Positions 8,707 to 16,576 of a stretch of DNA of 64,000 nt are shown here, piece after piece (positions within the stretch are counted from its first letter, which is position 1; every line of letters begins with the position of its first letter). Origin of the DNA: FEN-1191 sp964528845 (lineage in GTDB: Bacteria > Pseudomonadota > Gammaproteobacteria > Steroidobacterales > Steroidobacteraceae); assembly GCA_964528845.1 (NCBI GenBank), contig CAZGVE010000008.1:1-64000 (forward strand). Direction: 5' to 3'. Below the pieces are notes generated by a model. It made no database searches. It saw only the letters and a list, made by a program, of their open reading frames with translations, and was not told the DNA's origin. A program made the position numbers and the translations under genes.

Positions 8707-9774
8707 ATGAATTCGTACGTGGTCACCGCGTTCGCGCTAGGGCTGCTCGCTGCGGGCGCTGCTGTGGGCCAGAGCGTCGCGCCGGCCGCGCGTCAGGGTC
8801 CGGGAATCCAGGCCGCGCAGGACGCGCGCGAGCCGGCCGTGCTCGCACAGTGCAAGCAGCCGCCTGCGGCGCCACCCGCCCGGCCCCCGGCCAGCGCCGC
8901 GGCGGATACGACACCGGCGGATTACCAGGTCGCCCCCATTCCGGGGGTTGTCGCTGCCGGAGCGCGCTGGAATGTGGTCTGGACCGAGACCGGAAACAAT
9001 GCCGACGGCATCATCGCGAGCACCGACGGCGGTCTTCTGGTCGCGCAGAACGACAACAGCGACGTCGTGAAGCTCGACCGCGGCGGCAAGGCGTCAGTCA
9101 TCTATACGGGCACGCATACGGGCGGTGCACTCTCGAGGAACAGTCACGGAGTGCTGTTCATCAACGAGCGCGAACTCAATCCGGCCATCTGGGAGCTGTC
9201 CCCGGTTCACAAATTGGTCGCGAACCGCTATCACGATGAACCTCTGGATTGCCTCGGCAACGTGCTCAATGATCTCGCCGCGGCAGCCAATGGCGGCGTG
9301 TATTTCACGATGGGCGGCCTGTACTACGCGGACCCGCATGGCGCGATCACCCAGTACGGGGAGAACCTGCGTACCAATGGCATCATCCTCAGTGCGGACG
9401 AGAAGACGCTGTACGTGACGAACGCCGGCACGCTGGTGGCCTTCGACGTGCAAGCGGACGGCTCGCTGCTGAAGCAGCGCACCCTGGCCACGCTGCCCGG
9501 CGGGGGCGGCGACGGCAGCACGATCGACGCGGACGGTCGTATCTACGTCACGGCGAGCAAAGGCATCGTCGTGCTCGCCCCGGATGGCAACGTCCTCGGC
9601 ACGATACCGGTTCCCTATGGTGCGATCAGCGTTGCGTTCAGCGGGCCGGACAAGAAGACTCTGTACGCCGTCGTGATCAAACGCAGCGGTAAGCCCGGCA
9701 TCGCCGGTATTGCCGGCGGCGAGGTACTGGCGATGCCGATGCTCGCGCAGGGCTACCGGGGGCGCGCCAAATGA
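8707..9774 (+). CDS. SMP-30/gluconolactonase-like secreted propeller
   Basis: 355 residues from the ATG at 8707, preceded by GGGGGA. Signal peptide ends near VGQS. After a Pro/Ala-rich linker (to about residue 70), the domain shows SMP-30/LRE blades: GGLLVAQNDNSDVVKLD, CLGNVLNDLAAAANGGVYFT, TNGIILSADEKTLYVTN and GSTIDADGRIYVTA. NDLA and TNGI match the metal-ligand region of lactonases in this family. The likely activity is hydrolysis of a sugar lactone or similar ester in the periplasm. The stop overlaps the start of the GST gene by ATGA, so the two are probably translationally coupled. Confidence 0.85.
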   Translation: MNSYVVTAFALGLLAAGAAVGQSVAPAARQGPGIQAAQDAREPAVLAQCKQPPAAPPARPPASAAADTTPADYQVAPIPGVVAAGARWNVVWTETGNNADGIIASTDGGLLVAQNDNSDVVKLDRGGKASVIYTGTHTGGALSRNSHGVLFINERELNPAIWELSPVHKLVANRYHDEPLDCLGNVLNDLAAAANGGVYFTMGGLYYADPHGAITQYGENLRTNGIILSADEKTLYVTNAGTLVAFDVQADGSLLKQRTLATLPGGGGDGSTIDADGRIYVTASKGIVVLAPDGNVLGTIPVPYGAISVAFSGPDKKTLYAVVIKRSGKPGIAGIAGGEVLAMPMLAQGYRGRAK

Positions 9775-10469
9775 TCGACCTGTATTACTGGCCCACGCCA
9801 AACGGCCACAAGATCACGATGTTCCTGGAGGAGACCGGAATCCCGTACCGGATCGTGCCGGTCAATATCGGCAAGGGCGATCAGTTCAAGCCGGAATTCC
9901 TCGCGATCAGCCCGAACAACCGCATGCCCGCTATTGTCGATCCGGCGCCGACCGACGGCGGGGCGCCGATCTCGGTGTTCGAGTCCGGAGCGATCCTGCT
10001 GTATCTGGCCGAGAAGACGGGTCAGCTGCTGTCACGCGACGTGCGCGAGCGCATTGTTGCGATGGAATGGCTGTTCTGGCAGGTCGGCGGTCTCGGTCCG
10101 ATGGCGGGGCAGAATCACCATTTCGTGCGCTATGCTCCCGAGAACCAGCCGTATGCCACCGAACGCTACGTCAAGGAGACCAATCGTCTCTACGGAGTGC
10201 TGGATCGGCGTCTGCGGGTCCATCCCTGGGTCGCCGGTGCCGCGTACTCGATCGCCGATCTCGCAATCTACCCCTGGATCGTACCGTGGCAGCTGCAGCG
10301 GCAGGAACTCGCCGATTTTCCGTCGCTGAAGCGCTGGTTCGAGCAGGTCGCGCAGCGGCCGGCGACCGTTCGCGCCTACGCACGGGCCGATGAGTTCCCG
10401 CGACCACCAGCCATGACCGAGGAGGCGAAGAAGATCCTGTTCGGGCAGACGGCGAAGACCGCCGGATGA
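9771..10469 (+). CDS. glutathione S-transferase, YfcG/YghU-like (nu class)
   Basis: 232 residues, cytosolic. The N-terminal thioredoxin-like domain has YYWPTPNGHKITMFLEE and NRMPAIVDP (cis-Pro). FESGAILLYLAEK carries the Glu-Ser pair that binds the gamma-glutamyl part of glutathione. The C-terminal domain is all-helical, with YSIADLAIYPW near residue 160. This order and spacing matches the YfcG/YghU group, known to act as disulfide-bond reductases on glutathionylated substrates. It overlaps the SMP-30 gene upstream and the DUF3300 gene downstream by four bases each (ATGA). Confidence 0.92.
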   Translation: MIDLYYWPTPNGHKITMFLEETGIPYRIVPVNIGKGDQFKPEFLAISPNNRMPAIVDPAPTDGGAPISVFESGAILLYLAEKTGQLLSRDVRERIVAMEWLFWQVGGLGPMAGQNHHFVRYAPENQPYATERYVKETNRLYGVLDRRLRVHPWVAGAAYSIADLAIYPWIVPWQLQRQELADFPSLKRWFEQVAQRPATVRAYARADEFPRPPAMTEEAKKILFGQTAKTAG

Positions 10470-11893
10470 CTCTGCGAACCGCGTCGGTGCTGCTGCTGTT
10501 GCTACTGCAGGCGGCAGCCGACGGCCAGGTGCCGCCGGCGCCACCTGTGTATTCGGCGATGCAGCTCGAGCAGATGCTCGCTCCAATCGCGCTATATCCG
10601 GACCTGCTGCTCGGTCCCGTCCTGACGGCTTCAACCTATCCGCTGGAAATCGTGCAAGCCGATCGCTGGCTGCAGAACGATGCCAACGCTTCACTGCAGG
10701 GAATGCAGCTGGCCGACGCATTGCAGGAGCAGTCCTGGGATCCGAGCGTCAAGGCGCTGGTGCCGTTCCCGCAAGTGCTGAACCTGCTGGATAACGATCT
10801 CGATTGGACGGAGCAACTCGGCAATGCCTTCCTGGCCCAGCAGGCGGACGTCATGGACGCGATCCAGCGATTGCGCGCGCGGGCTGCAGCTGCCGGCACG
10901 CTGAAGTCCTCGGAGCAGGAGGCAGTGAGCGCAGGTCCCGAGGGCATCGAGATCGCTCCAGCCGAGCCCGACGTCGTCTACGTTCCGGTCTACGATCCGC
11001 TGTCGGCATACGGCGGATGGCCGTCGGCGCAATATCCGCCCGATGATTTCATCGTCACGGGCTATCCGTTCGGCAGCTTCATCGGCATTACCGTCGTTTC
11101 CCCGCTGTGGGGCTGGGAGCAGTGGGACTGGCGGCATCATCGCCTCAACGTGATCAGCCGTCCCGGCCCCATCCGGCCGCCGCTGCATCCCGGCCCATGG
11201 CAGCATGATCCGGAGCACCGCGGCGGCGTGCCCTATGTCGATGCACCGACGCGCGCCCGCTTCGAGGGCGGGAATGACCGACACCCCATCACCGGCGAAG
11301 TCCGCGGCTATACGCCGCTGCCAGGCACTGTCACGGTGCCGCCGAGTGTGCGCAGTCCACTGTCGACTCCGGCGTCACCGATCGTGCGCCCGGTGGAGCC
11401 GCCTCGAAACGCGCAGTCACCGTCGGAGCACCCCGGCCCGCCTCCGGCGGATCGGTTCGGGGCGCCGGCAGATCGGTTTGCGGCGCCGGCGGATCGGTTC
11501 GACGCGCCACCAGCGGCGCGACGCGCAGATCCGTCCGCTGGACGCGACGACCGCCCACGTGAGCTGGGTCTGTTCCAACGGCCCTATGCGCAGTCTCCCG
11601 CAGAGCATCCCCATCCACAGCCGCCGTTCGAGCGCTCGCAGTCGCCGGCCTTGGTGACCCGCCCGCCACCGCCCGGACTCGAATCCCCAGGTCGCGGTCC
11701 GCCGATGCCCCTGCCGCCGCAGCGCGCCGAGGGTGGGCGCACGCCGGCTCCGGTCGGGAATGGCAACAGCGGCGCTGCCAGCACCGGCGGCGCCAGCACG
11801 CCTGGTGCCAATGCCGGCGGCACCAATACGGGTGGTGGCACTACCGGTAGCACAAGCCGCGGCGGCGGAGTCAGGGGAGTACGCCCGCTCTGA
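10466..11893 (+). CDS. DUF3300 exported protein with Pro/Gly-rich tail
   Basis: 475 residues. Signal peptide (to about residue 20), then the DUF3300 domain (about 30-180), recognised by QLEQMLAPIALYPDLLLGPVL, YPLEIVQADRWL and VPFPQVLNLLDNDLDWT. After it come a Trp/Tyr-rich segment and a long disordered tail rich in Pro, Ala, Arg and Gly. The tail contains three 21-bp tandem repeats encoding ADRFxAP (11447-11509) and a final Gly/Thr-rich stretch. Function of DUF3300 is unknown; the export signal places it in the envelope. It overlaps the GST gene by ATGA and ends this three-gene operon. Confidence 0.85.
   Translation: MTLRTASVLLLLLLQAAADGQVPPAPPVYSAMQLEQMLAPIALYPDLLLGPVLTASTYPLEIVQADRWLQNDANASLQGMQLADALQEQSWDPSVKALVPFPQVLNLLDNDLDWTEQLGNAFLAQQADVMDAIQRLRARAAAAGTLKSSEQEAVSAGPEGIEIAPAEPDVVYVPVYDPLSAYGGWPSAQYPPDDFIVTGYPFGSFIGITVVSPLWGWEQWDWRHHRLNVISRPGPIRPPLHPGPWQHDPEHRGGVPYVDAPTRARFEGGNDRHPITGEVRGYTPLPGTVTVPPSVRSPLSTPASPIVRPVEPPRNAQSPSEHPGPPPADRFGAPADRFAAPADRFDAPPAARRADPSAGRDDRPRELGLFQRPYAQSPAEHPHPQPPFERSQSPALVTRPPPPGLESPGRGPPMPLPPQRAEGGRTPAPVGNGNSGAASTGGASTPGANAGGTNTGGGTTGSTSRGGGVRGVRPL
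11447..11509 (+). repeat. three tandem 21-bp coding repeats
   Basis: Three in-frame 21-base units (11447-11467, 11468-11488, 11489-11509) in the DUF3300 gene encode ADRFGAP, ADRFAAP and ADRFDAP. They differ by a few bases, so copy number may vary between strains by slippage without breaking the frame. Confidence 0.85.
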
Positions 11894-11930
11894 GCCGGAG
11901 CCGATCAGACCCGATTCCGATGAGACCCGA

Positions 11931-12581
11931 TCAGAAAAGGCTGGCGCTGATGTTGATCAGCAGCGCGAGCACGATCGTATTGAACAGGTATGCCAGGATG
12001 CAATGCAGCGTACCGACTCGCCGCAGGTGGCGCGATGTGAATGAGACGTCGGCGGTCTGGCCCGACGTACCGACTACCGACGAGAAATAGAAGAAATCCC
12101 CGTAGTCAGGATGCTCCTCGTCGGGGAATCGCAGTCCCGCCGGCTGGCCGCGGCAGATCGCCGCGTAGTAGTCGTGCGCGTAGTGCAGCGCAAACATGAT
12201 CTGGATGAAGCTCCACGAAGAGACGACGGTGATGCCCGTCAGCGCGACATGCGCGCTGCGCAGCCATCCGTGCACGTCCCTGACGACGGCGAGTTCGCCG
12301 GCGATGGCCGCGAGACTCGCGATGGCGCTGAGCGCGACCAGGATCAGGATCGTCGTCGCCCCGTCATCCTGGAGCTGTGCGCGGCGCCGCATCTGGTGCG
12401 CCGAGGAGCGGCTCATCATCAGCGCCGCGAGCACGATGTAAAGGCAGGTGCCGGCATTCCACGCGATCAGAGCGCGCGTGACCGCGTGGCTGGTCACCCC
12501 GGCAGGCAGCAGGGTAGCGACCGCGACGGCGCCGGCTGCGGCGATGAACAGGCGGGGCCGTGCGCGCACGATGCGCGCCAT
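11931..12581 (-). CDS. DUF1345 integral membrane protein
   Basis: 216 residues from the ATG at 12581, chosen because GGAG sits about five bases upstream. A longer form from GTG at 12617 would overlap the upstream gene by 19 bases. Four to five hydrophobic helices are visible. The C-terminal half has the family hallmarks FALHYAHDYY, DYGDFFYFSSVVGTSGQTADV and LAYLFNTIVLALLIN of DUF1345. Function unknown; an inner-membrane location is clear. Co-directional with the ClpX-zinc-finger gene just upstream. Confidence 0.87.
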   Translation of the reverse strand: MARIVRARPRLFIAAAGAVAVATLLPAGVTSHAVTRALIAWNAGTCLYIVLAALMMSRSSAHQMRRRAQLQDDGATTILILVALSAIASLAAIAGELAVVRDVHGWLRSAHVALTGITVVSSWSFIQIMFALHYAHDYYAAICRGQPAGLRFPDEEHPDYGDFFYFSSVVGTSGQTADVSFTSRHLRRVGTLHCILAYLFNTIVLALLINISASLF

Positions 12582-12598
12582 GACGCTCCAGCGCGGGT

Positions 12599-12943
12599 TC
12601 ACGAAAAGCGCTCCCACGCCGCCTGGCGCGAGATGCCAATCGCGGAGCCAATAGCGCTCCAGCTGACGCCGCGCGCTCGCAGCGCATCGATTTGCGTCTG
12701 CAATACCTGGCGCGTGGCTTCCACGGTCGCGAGCGCCGGCTGCAGAGCGCTGAGCAGCTCGTCATTGCTCATGGCGTTCCAGCCCGCGAACGTCGCTGGC
12801 GTCGCCTCCAGGATCCGGTTGCACACGCCGACGCAGGCATCGCAGATGTGGCTCTTGGGTCCGCCGAGCAGTTTTGATACGGCCGTCTCGGGGCGGTCGC
12901 AGAACGAGCATCGCAGCAGCCGCCGCCGCATGGTGAGTGTCAT
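12599..12943 (-). CDS. ClpX-type C4 zinc finger protein with C-terminal HTH
   Basis: 114 residues. Residues about 11-45 form a ClpX-like zinc finger, with CSFCDRP and later CDACVGVC giving the CxxC...CxxC pattern, and KLLGGPKSHICDACV close to the ClpX N-terminal domain. There is no AAA+ module. The C-terminus (about 75-114) contains WSAIGSAIGISRQAAWERF, a helix-turn-helix pattern. A small DNA-binding regulator, perhaps contacting ClpP/ClpX partners or SspB-like adaptors, is inference. The ATG at 12943 has GGAG at good spacing. Two dyads lie directly upstream and could be its operator. Confidence 0.8.
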   Translation of the reverse strand: MTLTMRRRLLRCSFCDRPETAVSKLLGGPKSHICDACVGVCNRILEATPATFAGWNAMSNDELLSALQPALATVEATRQVLQTQIDALRARGVSWSAIGSAIGISRQAAWERFS

Positions 12944-13250
12944 CGGCCACTCCGTCTGTCAGGAACTCCCTGACATGGTTCTCCAGCGGTATCAGTCTGT
13001 CAAGCATGACCTGACGCAAGCGGCGATCGCTTCAATCTCAGCCGGAAGAATAAGTTATTTAATATAATCAATAACTTGTGGTTCCAAAGGCGGCCAGACG
13101 CGATGCGGTAATGGAACCTCTGGGCCGTCGGCGTTGCCCAACGCTGTCAGGGGCGGCACGGCCGCCGGCAGCGTCCTTGAATTATCAGCCTGCAGACACA
13201 TTTTGGGAGTTCAGGAATGCTCTCCAGTGCGTTCCTTAGGAGTACACACG
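12944..13250. promoter_or_regulatory. intergenic region with several dyads (307 bases)
   Basis: Divergent control region between the zinc-finger/HTH gene and the TPR membrane gene. It holds a 7-bp-arm dyad TGTCAGG-N5-CCTGACA (12957-12975) and a related GTCA-N4-TGAC (12999-13010). It also holds an AT-rich palindrome AAGTTATT-N10-AATAACTT (13052-13077) in otherwise GC-rich DNA. The first two share the half-site GTCA and sit at operator distance from the zinc-finger gene start. The third could be an operator or a promoter for the rightward gene. No gene is seen here. AGGAG at 13238-13242 is the ribosome site for the gene at 13251. Confidence 0.5.
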
Positions 13251-14114
13251 ATGTTCAGTCCGAGGAAGGCCATCGCGGCCGTGATGCTCGTATTCGTGGC
13301 CGCAGTGAGCGGTCTGGTCCACGCCGCTGAGGCCGATCCGAGCATGAGCCAGGTCTATGACGCGGCGCGCACGGGCCATCTGGCCGAGGCGCAGCAGATG
13401 ATGAACCAGGTGCTGCGCGATCATCCGCAGAGCGCCAAGGCGCATTACGTCGCCGCCGAGGTCGATGCCAAGGCCGGCAATCTCGCGGCTGCGCGCCAGG
13501 AACTGAACACAGCGCAGTCGATTGAACCCGGACTGCCGTTCGCCCAGCCCGGAGCGGTGGCGGCGCTGCGCAGTGAGCTCGCCCAGGGAAGTACGCGGTA
13601 TGCGCCGATCGCGGCTCCGGCGCCGCGCGCCGCCTTCCCGTGGCTGACGGTGTTACTGATCGGTGCCGGCATCGCGATCTTCTGGATGATCGTTCGCGCC
13701 CGCACCCGGCAGGCGGTGATCCCGGCGCAGTACCCGGGCTCTGCCGGCTATCCGGGCGGCTATCCCGGTGGCTACACCGGTGGAATGCCGATGGGTGGAC
13801 CGATGGGCGGCGGAGTCGGATTTCCCGGAGTCGTCGGAGGAGGATCGGGCCTCGTCGGTGGCCTGGCGAGCGGCCTGGCGGTAGGAGCGGGCATGGCCGC
13901 CGGCGAGGAGCTGGTGCGTCATGTCTTCGAGGGGGACCGCGCGATGGGCCAGGTGCCGCCGGAGCGTGAAATCATCGAGCCGGTGCAGGATCCGAACGCG
14001 GCGATGGGCGGCAATGATTTCGGCGTCTCCGATGCCTCGTCCTGGGATGACAGCAGCAGCGGCAGCTCGTGGGACGATGGTGGCGGATCGGGCGGCGGCG
14101 GGGACTGGACCTGA
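13251..14114 (+). CDS. TPR-containing membrane protein with Gly-rich C-terminus
   Basis: 287 residues from the ATG at 13251 (AGGAG eight bases upstream). Signal peptide to about residue 26, then TPR-like helices (about 33-105; YDAARTGHLAEAQQMMNQVL and AHYVAAEVDAKAGNLAAARQEL). A transmembrane helix follows (FPWLTVLLIGAGIAIFWMIV, about 128-147), then a cytoplasmic Gly/Met-rich region with YPGG and MGGPMGGG repeats. The C-terminus is acidic and Ser/Gly-rich (DDSSSGSSWDDGGGSGGGG). Proteins of this shape occur widely in Proteobacteria without assigned function. It ends 88 bases before the TPP riboswitch and is probably a separate unit. Confidence 0.75.
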   Translation: MFSPRKAIAAVMLVFVAAVSGLVHAAEADPSMSQVYDAARTGHLAEAQQMMNQVLRDHPQSAKAHYVAAEVDAKAGNLAAARQELNTAQSIEPGLPFAQPGAVAALRSELAQGSTRYAPIAAPAPRAAFPWLTVLLIGAGIAIFWMIVRARTRQAVIPAQYPGSAGYPGGYPGGYTGGMPMGGPMGGGVGFPGVVGGGSGLVGGLASGLAVGAGMAAGEELVRHVFEGDRAMGQVPPEREIIEPVQDPNAAMGGNDFGVSDASSWDDSSSGSSWDDGGGSGGGGDWT

Positions 14115-14202
14115 CGGCCAGCTCGCCCCGTCGGCGTTTCCCGGGATGAGTTCGCGGGGAGACTTGCAAAGGCTCTTCCGCTGATCGATAGTTCGGTGCG
14201 TA

Positions 14203-14299
14203 AACCTTGGGGTGGTCCTGCGTTCTGGACCTGAGATGCCGGTGGACCGGCAAACCCGTTGAACCTGATCCGGTTAGTACCGGCGTAGGGAGCAGGTCC
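14203..14299 (+). promoter_or_regulatory. TPP (THI-box) riboswitch containing the ribosome-binding site
   Basis: The sequence has the conserved THI-box blocks in order: GGGGTGG (14209), CTGAGA (14231-14236), the P3-type hairpin TGCCGG-TGGA-CCGGCA (14237-14252), ACCCGTTGAACCTGATCCGG (14254-14273) and CCGGCGTAGGGA (14280-14291). P1 can form from ACCT (14204-14207) and AGGT (14294-14297). The GGGAG Shine-Dalgarno (14288-14292) is part of the conserved core and the ATG follows at 14300. Binding of thiamine pyrophosphate should therefore mask the ribosome site directly, with no separate expression platform. It controls the TonB receptor, and perhaps the two genes after it. Confidence 0.95.
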
Positions 14300-16456
14300 A
14301 TGCACGTTTCATCGCGTACCGCCGCGCTGGTGGCGGCCCTCCACTTGGTCGTGGCGCCGCGCATTGGCCTTGCGGCCGACTCCAGCAGCGCCGACTCCCT
14401 GGACGAGATCGTCGTCACTGCAACGTTGCGCCCCACGCCGGTATCCGAACTGCCGCAAAGCGTAACGGTGCTGGATGCCGGAACGCTGAAGGGTGCCGGA
14501 GTGCAGCATCTGGAGGACGTCCTGGGCCTGGTCCCGAATCTGAACTGGGCATCGGGCACCTCGCGGCCGCGCTATTTCCAGCTACGCGGCATCGGCGAAG
14601 TCGAGCAGTACCAGGGGGCTCCGAACCCTTCCGTCGGCTTTCTGATCGACGGCATAGACTTCTCCGGCGTCGGCATGCCGGCGACGCTGATCGATCTGGG
14701 CCAGGTCGAAGTGCTGCGCGGACCGCAGGGGACGGCTTATGGCGCCAGTGCGCTCGCGGGTCTGATCAACGTTCGCACCGCCGATCCTGGCCGGGGTTTC
14801 GAGTTGCACGGCGAGCTCAGCGGTGGCGACTACGACACGCGCGCGGCGGGGCTCGTCGTGGGCGACGGGCGCGATTCGGGGGAACTGGGCTGGCGACTGG
14901 TCGCGCAGCAGTACCGCAGCGACGGCTACCGGCATGATGCATTCTTCGACCGGAACACCACCAACGGCTACGACGAAGGCACGCTGCGTGGCAAGCTGCA
15001 CTGGCAGGTCAATGAGCGCCTGAGTGCTGACCTCACGCTGATGCGCGTGAACATCGACAATGGCTACGATGCCTGGTCGATCGACAATACCTTCACGACC
15101 TATTCGAACCAGCCCGGACGCGACGCGCAGGGCTCCAATGGCGCCGCGCTGCGCCTCGAGTTGGCGCTGCCCGGTCTCGGCGAGCTGCGCAGCCTCAGCA
15201 GCGCGGCGGATTCCCGGATCCTCTATTCGTTCGACGGAGACTGGGGCAACGATGCGCTGTGGGGACCTTACGCACCGTACGACTACTTCCAGAGCGACAA
15301 CCGCACGCGGCGCACGCTGGCGCAGGACCTGCGGCTCATCGGGGATCCCTCCAAGGCGCTGTTCGGCCATCTGCGCTGGCTCGCCGGCGTCTATGCGCTG
15401 CGTCTGAGTGAATCCGATTACCAGCAATTCGATTTCTATATCGACCCGGAGCAGGGGCCCGGCTCGTCCCGGCTCGACAGCAGCTATGCGGCCACCAACC
15501 TCGCAGTGTACGGATCGCTCGAGGCCGATATCGGCCCACGTACCACGCTCAGCGGCGGACTGCGGTTCGAGCGACGGGTCGCGCGCTACTCGGACAGCGC
15601 GGATGCCGCTACGCCATTCCCGGATCAGACTGATTCGATGTACGGTGGCAACCTTTCATGGACGCACCGGCTCGACGACGCGCGGCATCTGTACGTCACC
15701 GCGTCGCGGGGCTACAAGGGTGGCGGGTTCAATATCGGCTCGCAGATCCTGTCCGAGCAGCGCAGCTTTGGACCTGAATCGCTGTGGAGCATCGAGTCCG
15801 GATTCCGGTATGCGCGCATCGGCGGTGCGCTGGAGCTGCAGGCCGACGCCTTCTACATGCGCCGGCAGCACCTGCAGGTCTATCTCTCCGAGCAGCTCGA
15901 TCCCAGCAATCCGCTGGCCTACGCGTTCTTCACGCAGAACGCCTCCGAGGGAGAGAACTTCGGTCTCGAGTCGGAGGCGCACTATCGACTGTCCGATCAT
16001 TGGCAGCTCTCGGGCACCCTGGCGCTGCTGCGCACCCGCTATCTCGGCGTCACCGAAGGTTTCGAGCAGCTGCTGCTCGCCAACGGCAGCTCGAGGATCG
16101 ATGGACGCGCGCAGCCGTTTGCCCCGGCCTACCAGGTATCCGCGGCGCTCGAATACCGACATCCTTCCGGGTGGTTCGCGCGGCTCGACGCAAATGCGCT
16201 CGACAGTTTCTACTTCTACACCAGCGACCCGCAGGCGTCGAAGGCCTACCATCTCGAGAACCTGCGCATCGGATTCCGGCGCGGCGCCTGGACTGCCAGC
16301 GCGTGGATCCGCAACCTGTTCAACGTGCGCTACGCACAGCAGGGTTTCTACTTCGGACTGATTCCGCCGGATTTTCCGGTCCAGTCGTTCCTCGATCAGG
16401 GCGATCCGCGGCGGGTCGGCATTACGCTCGCCTATGACCTGCCAAACGCCCACTGA
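14300..16456 (+). CDS. TPP-riboswitch-controlled TonB-dependent outer-membrane receptor
   Basis: 718 residues. Signal peptide ends near LAAD; the TonB box is DEIVVTAT (about 36-43). The plug domain follows (LPQSVTVLDAGTL, VEVLRGPQGTAYGASALAGLINVRT). The 22-strand barrel runs to the terminal strand, which ends with an aromatic-poor VGITLAYDLPNAH. Such receptors import ligands across the outer membrane using TonB-ExbB-ExbD energy. Because a TPP riboswitch precedes it, the ligand is probably thiamine or a thiamine derivative/precursor; THI-box-linked receptors of this kind are known in other Proteobacteria. The start is fixed by the riboswitch-embedded Shine-Dalgarno. Confidence 0.92.
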   Translation: MHVSSRTAALVAALHLVVAPRIGLAADSSSADSLDEIVVTATLRPTPVSELPQSVTVLDAGTLKGAGVQHLEDVLGLVPNLNWASGTSRPRYFQLRGIGEVEQYQGAPNPSVGFLIDGIDFSGVGMPATLIDLGQVEVLRGPQGTAYGASALAGLINVRTADPGRGFELHGELSGGDYDTRAAGLVVGDGRDSGELGWRLVAQQYRSDGYRHDAFFDRNTTNGYDEGTLRGKLHWQVNERLSADLTLMRVNIDNGYDAWSIDNTFTTYSNQPGRDAQGSNGAALRLELALPGLGELRSLSSAADSRILYSFDGDWGNDALWGPYAPYDYFQSDNRTRRTLAQDLRLIGDPSKALFGHLRWLAGVYALRLSESDYQQFDFYIDPEQGPGSSRLDSSYAATNLAVYGSLEADIGPRTTLSGGLRFERRVARYSDSADAATPFPDQTDSMYGGNLSWTHRLDDARHLYVTASRGYKGGGFNIGSQILSEQRSFGPESLWSIESGFRYARIGGALELQADAFYMRRQHLQVYLSEQLDPSNPLAYAFFTQNASEGENFGLESEAHYRLSDHWQLSGTLALLRTRYLGVTEGFEQLLLANGSSRIDGRAQPFAPAYQVSAALEYRHPSGWFARLDANALDSFYFYTSDPQASKAYHLENLRIGFRRGAWTASAWIRNLFNVRYAQQGFYFGLIPPDFPVQSFLDQGDPRRVGITLAYDLPNAH

Positions 16457-16576
16457 GCATCGGAGGTCCGTGTCGGTACGGCTCCGGGTGGTTGCGGCCG
16501 CCGCCTCCGCGTAGACTGCACGATCCGAAAACCGGTGAGGGCAGCGCATGGTCAGGCAGGCACTGGAGGGGCGGCT

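Noticed and set aside
11931..12617. GTG at 12617 as the DUF1345 start
   Set aside because: It would overlap the upstream gene by 19 bases and lacks a ribosome site. The ATG at 12581 has GGAG at five bases.
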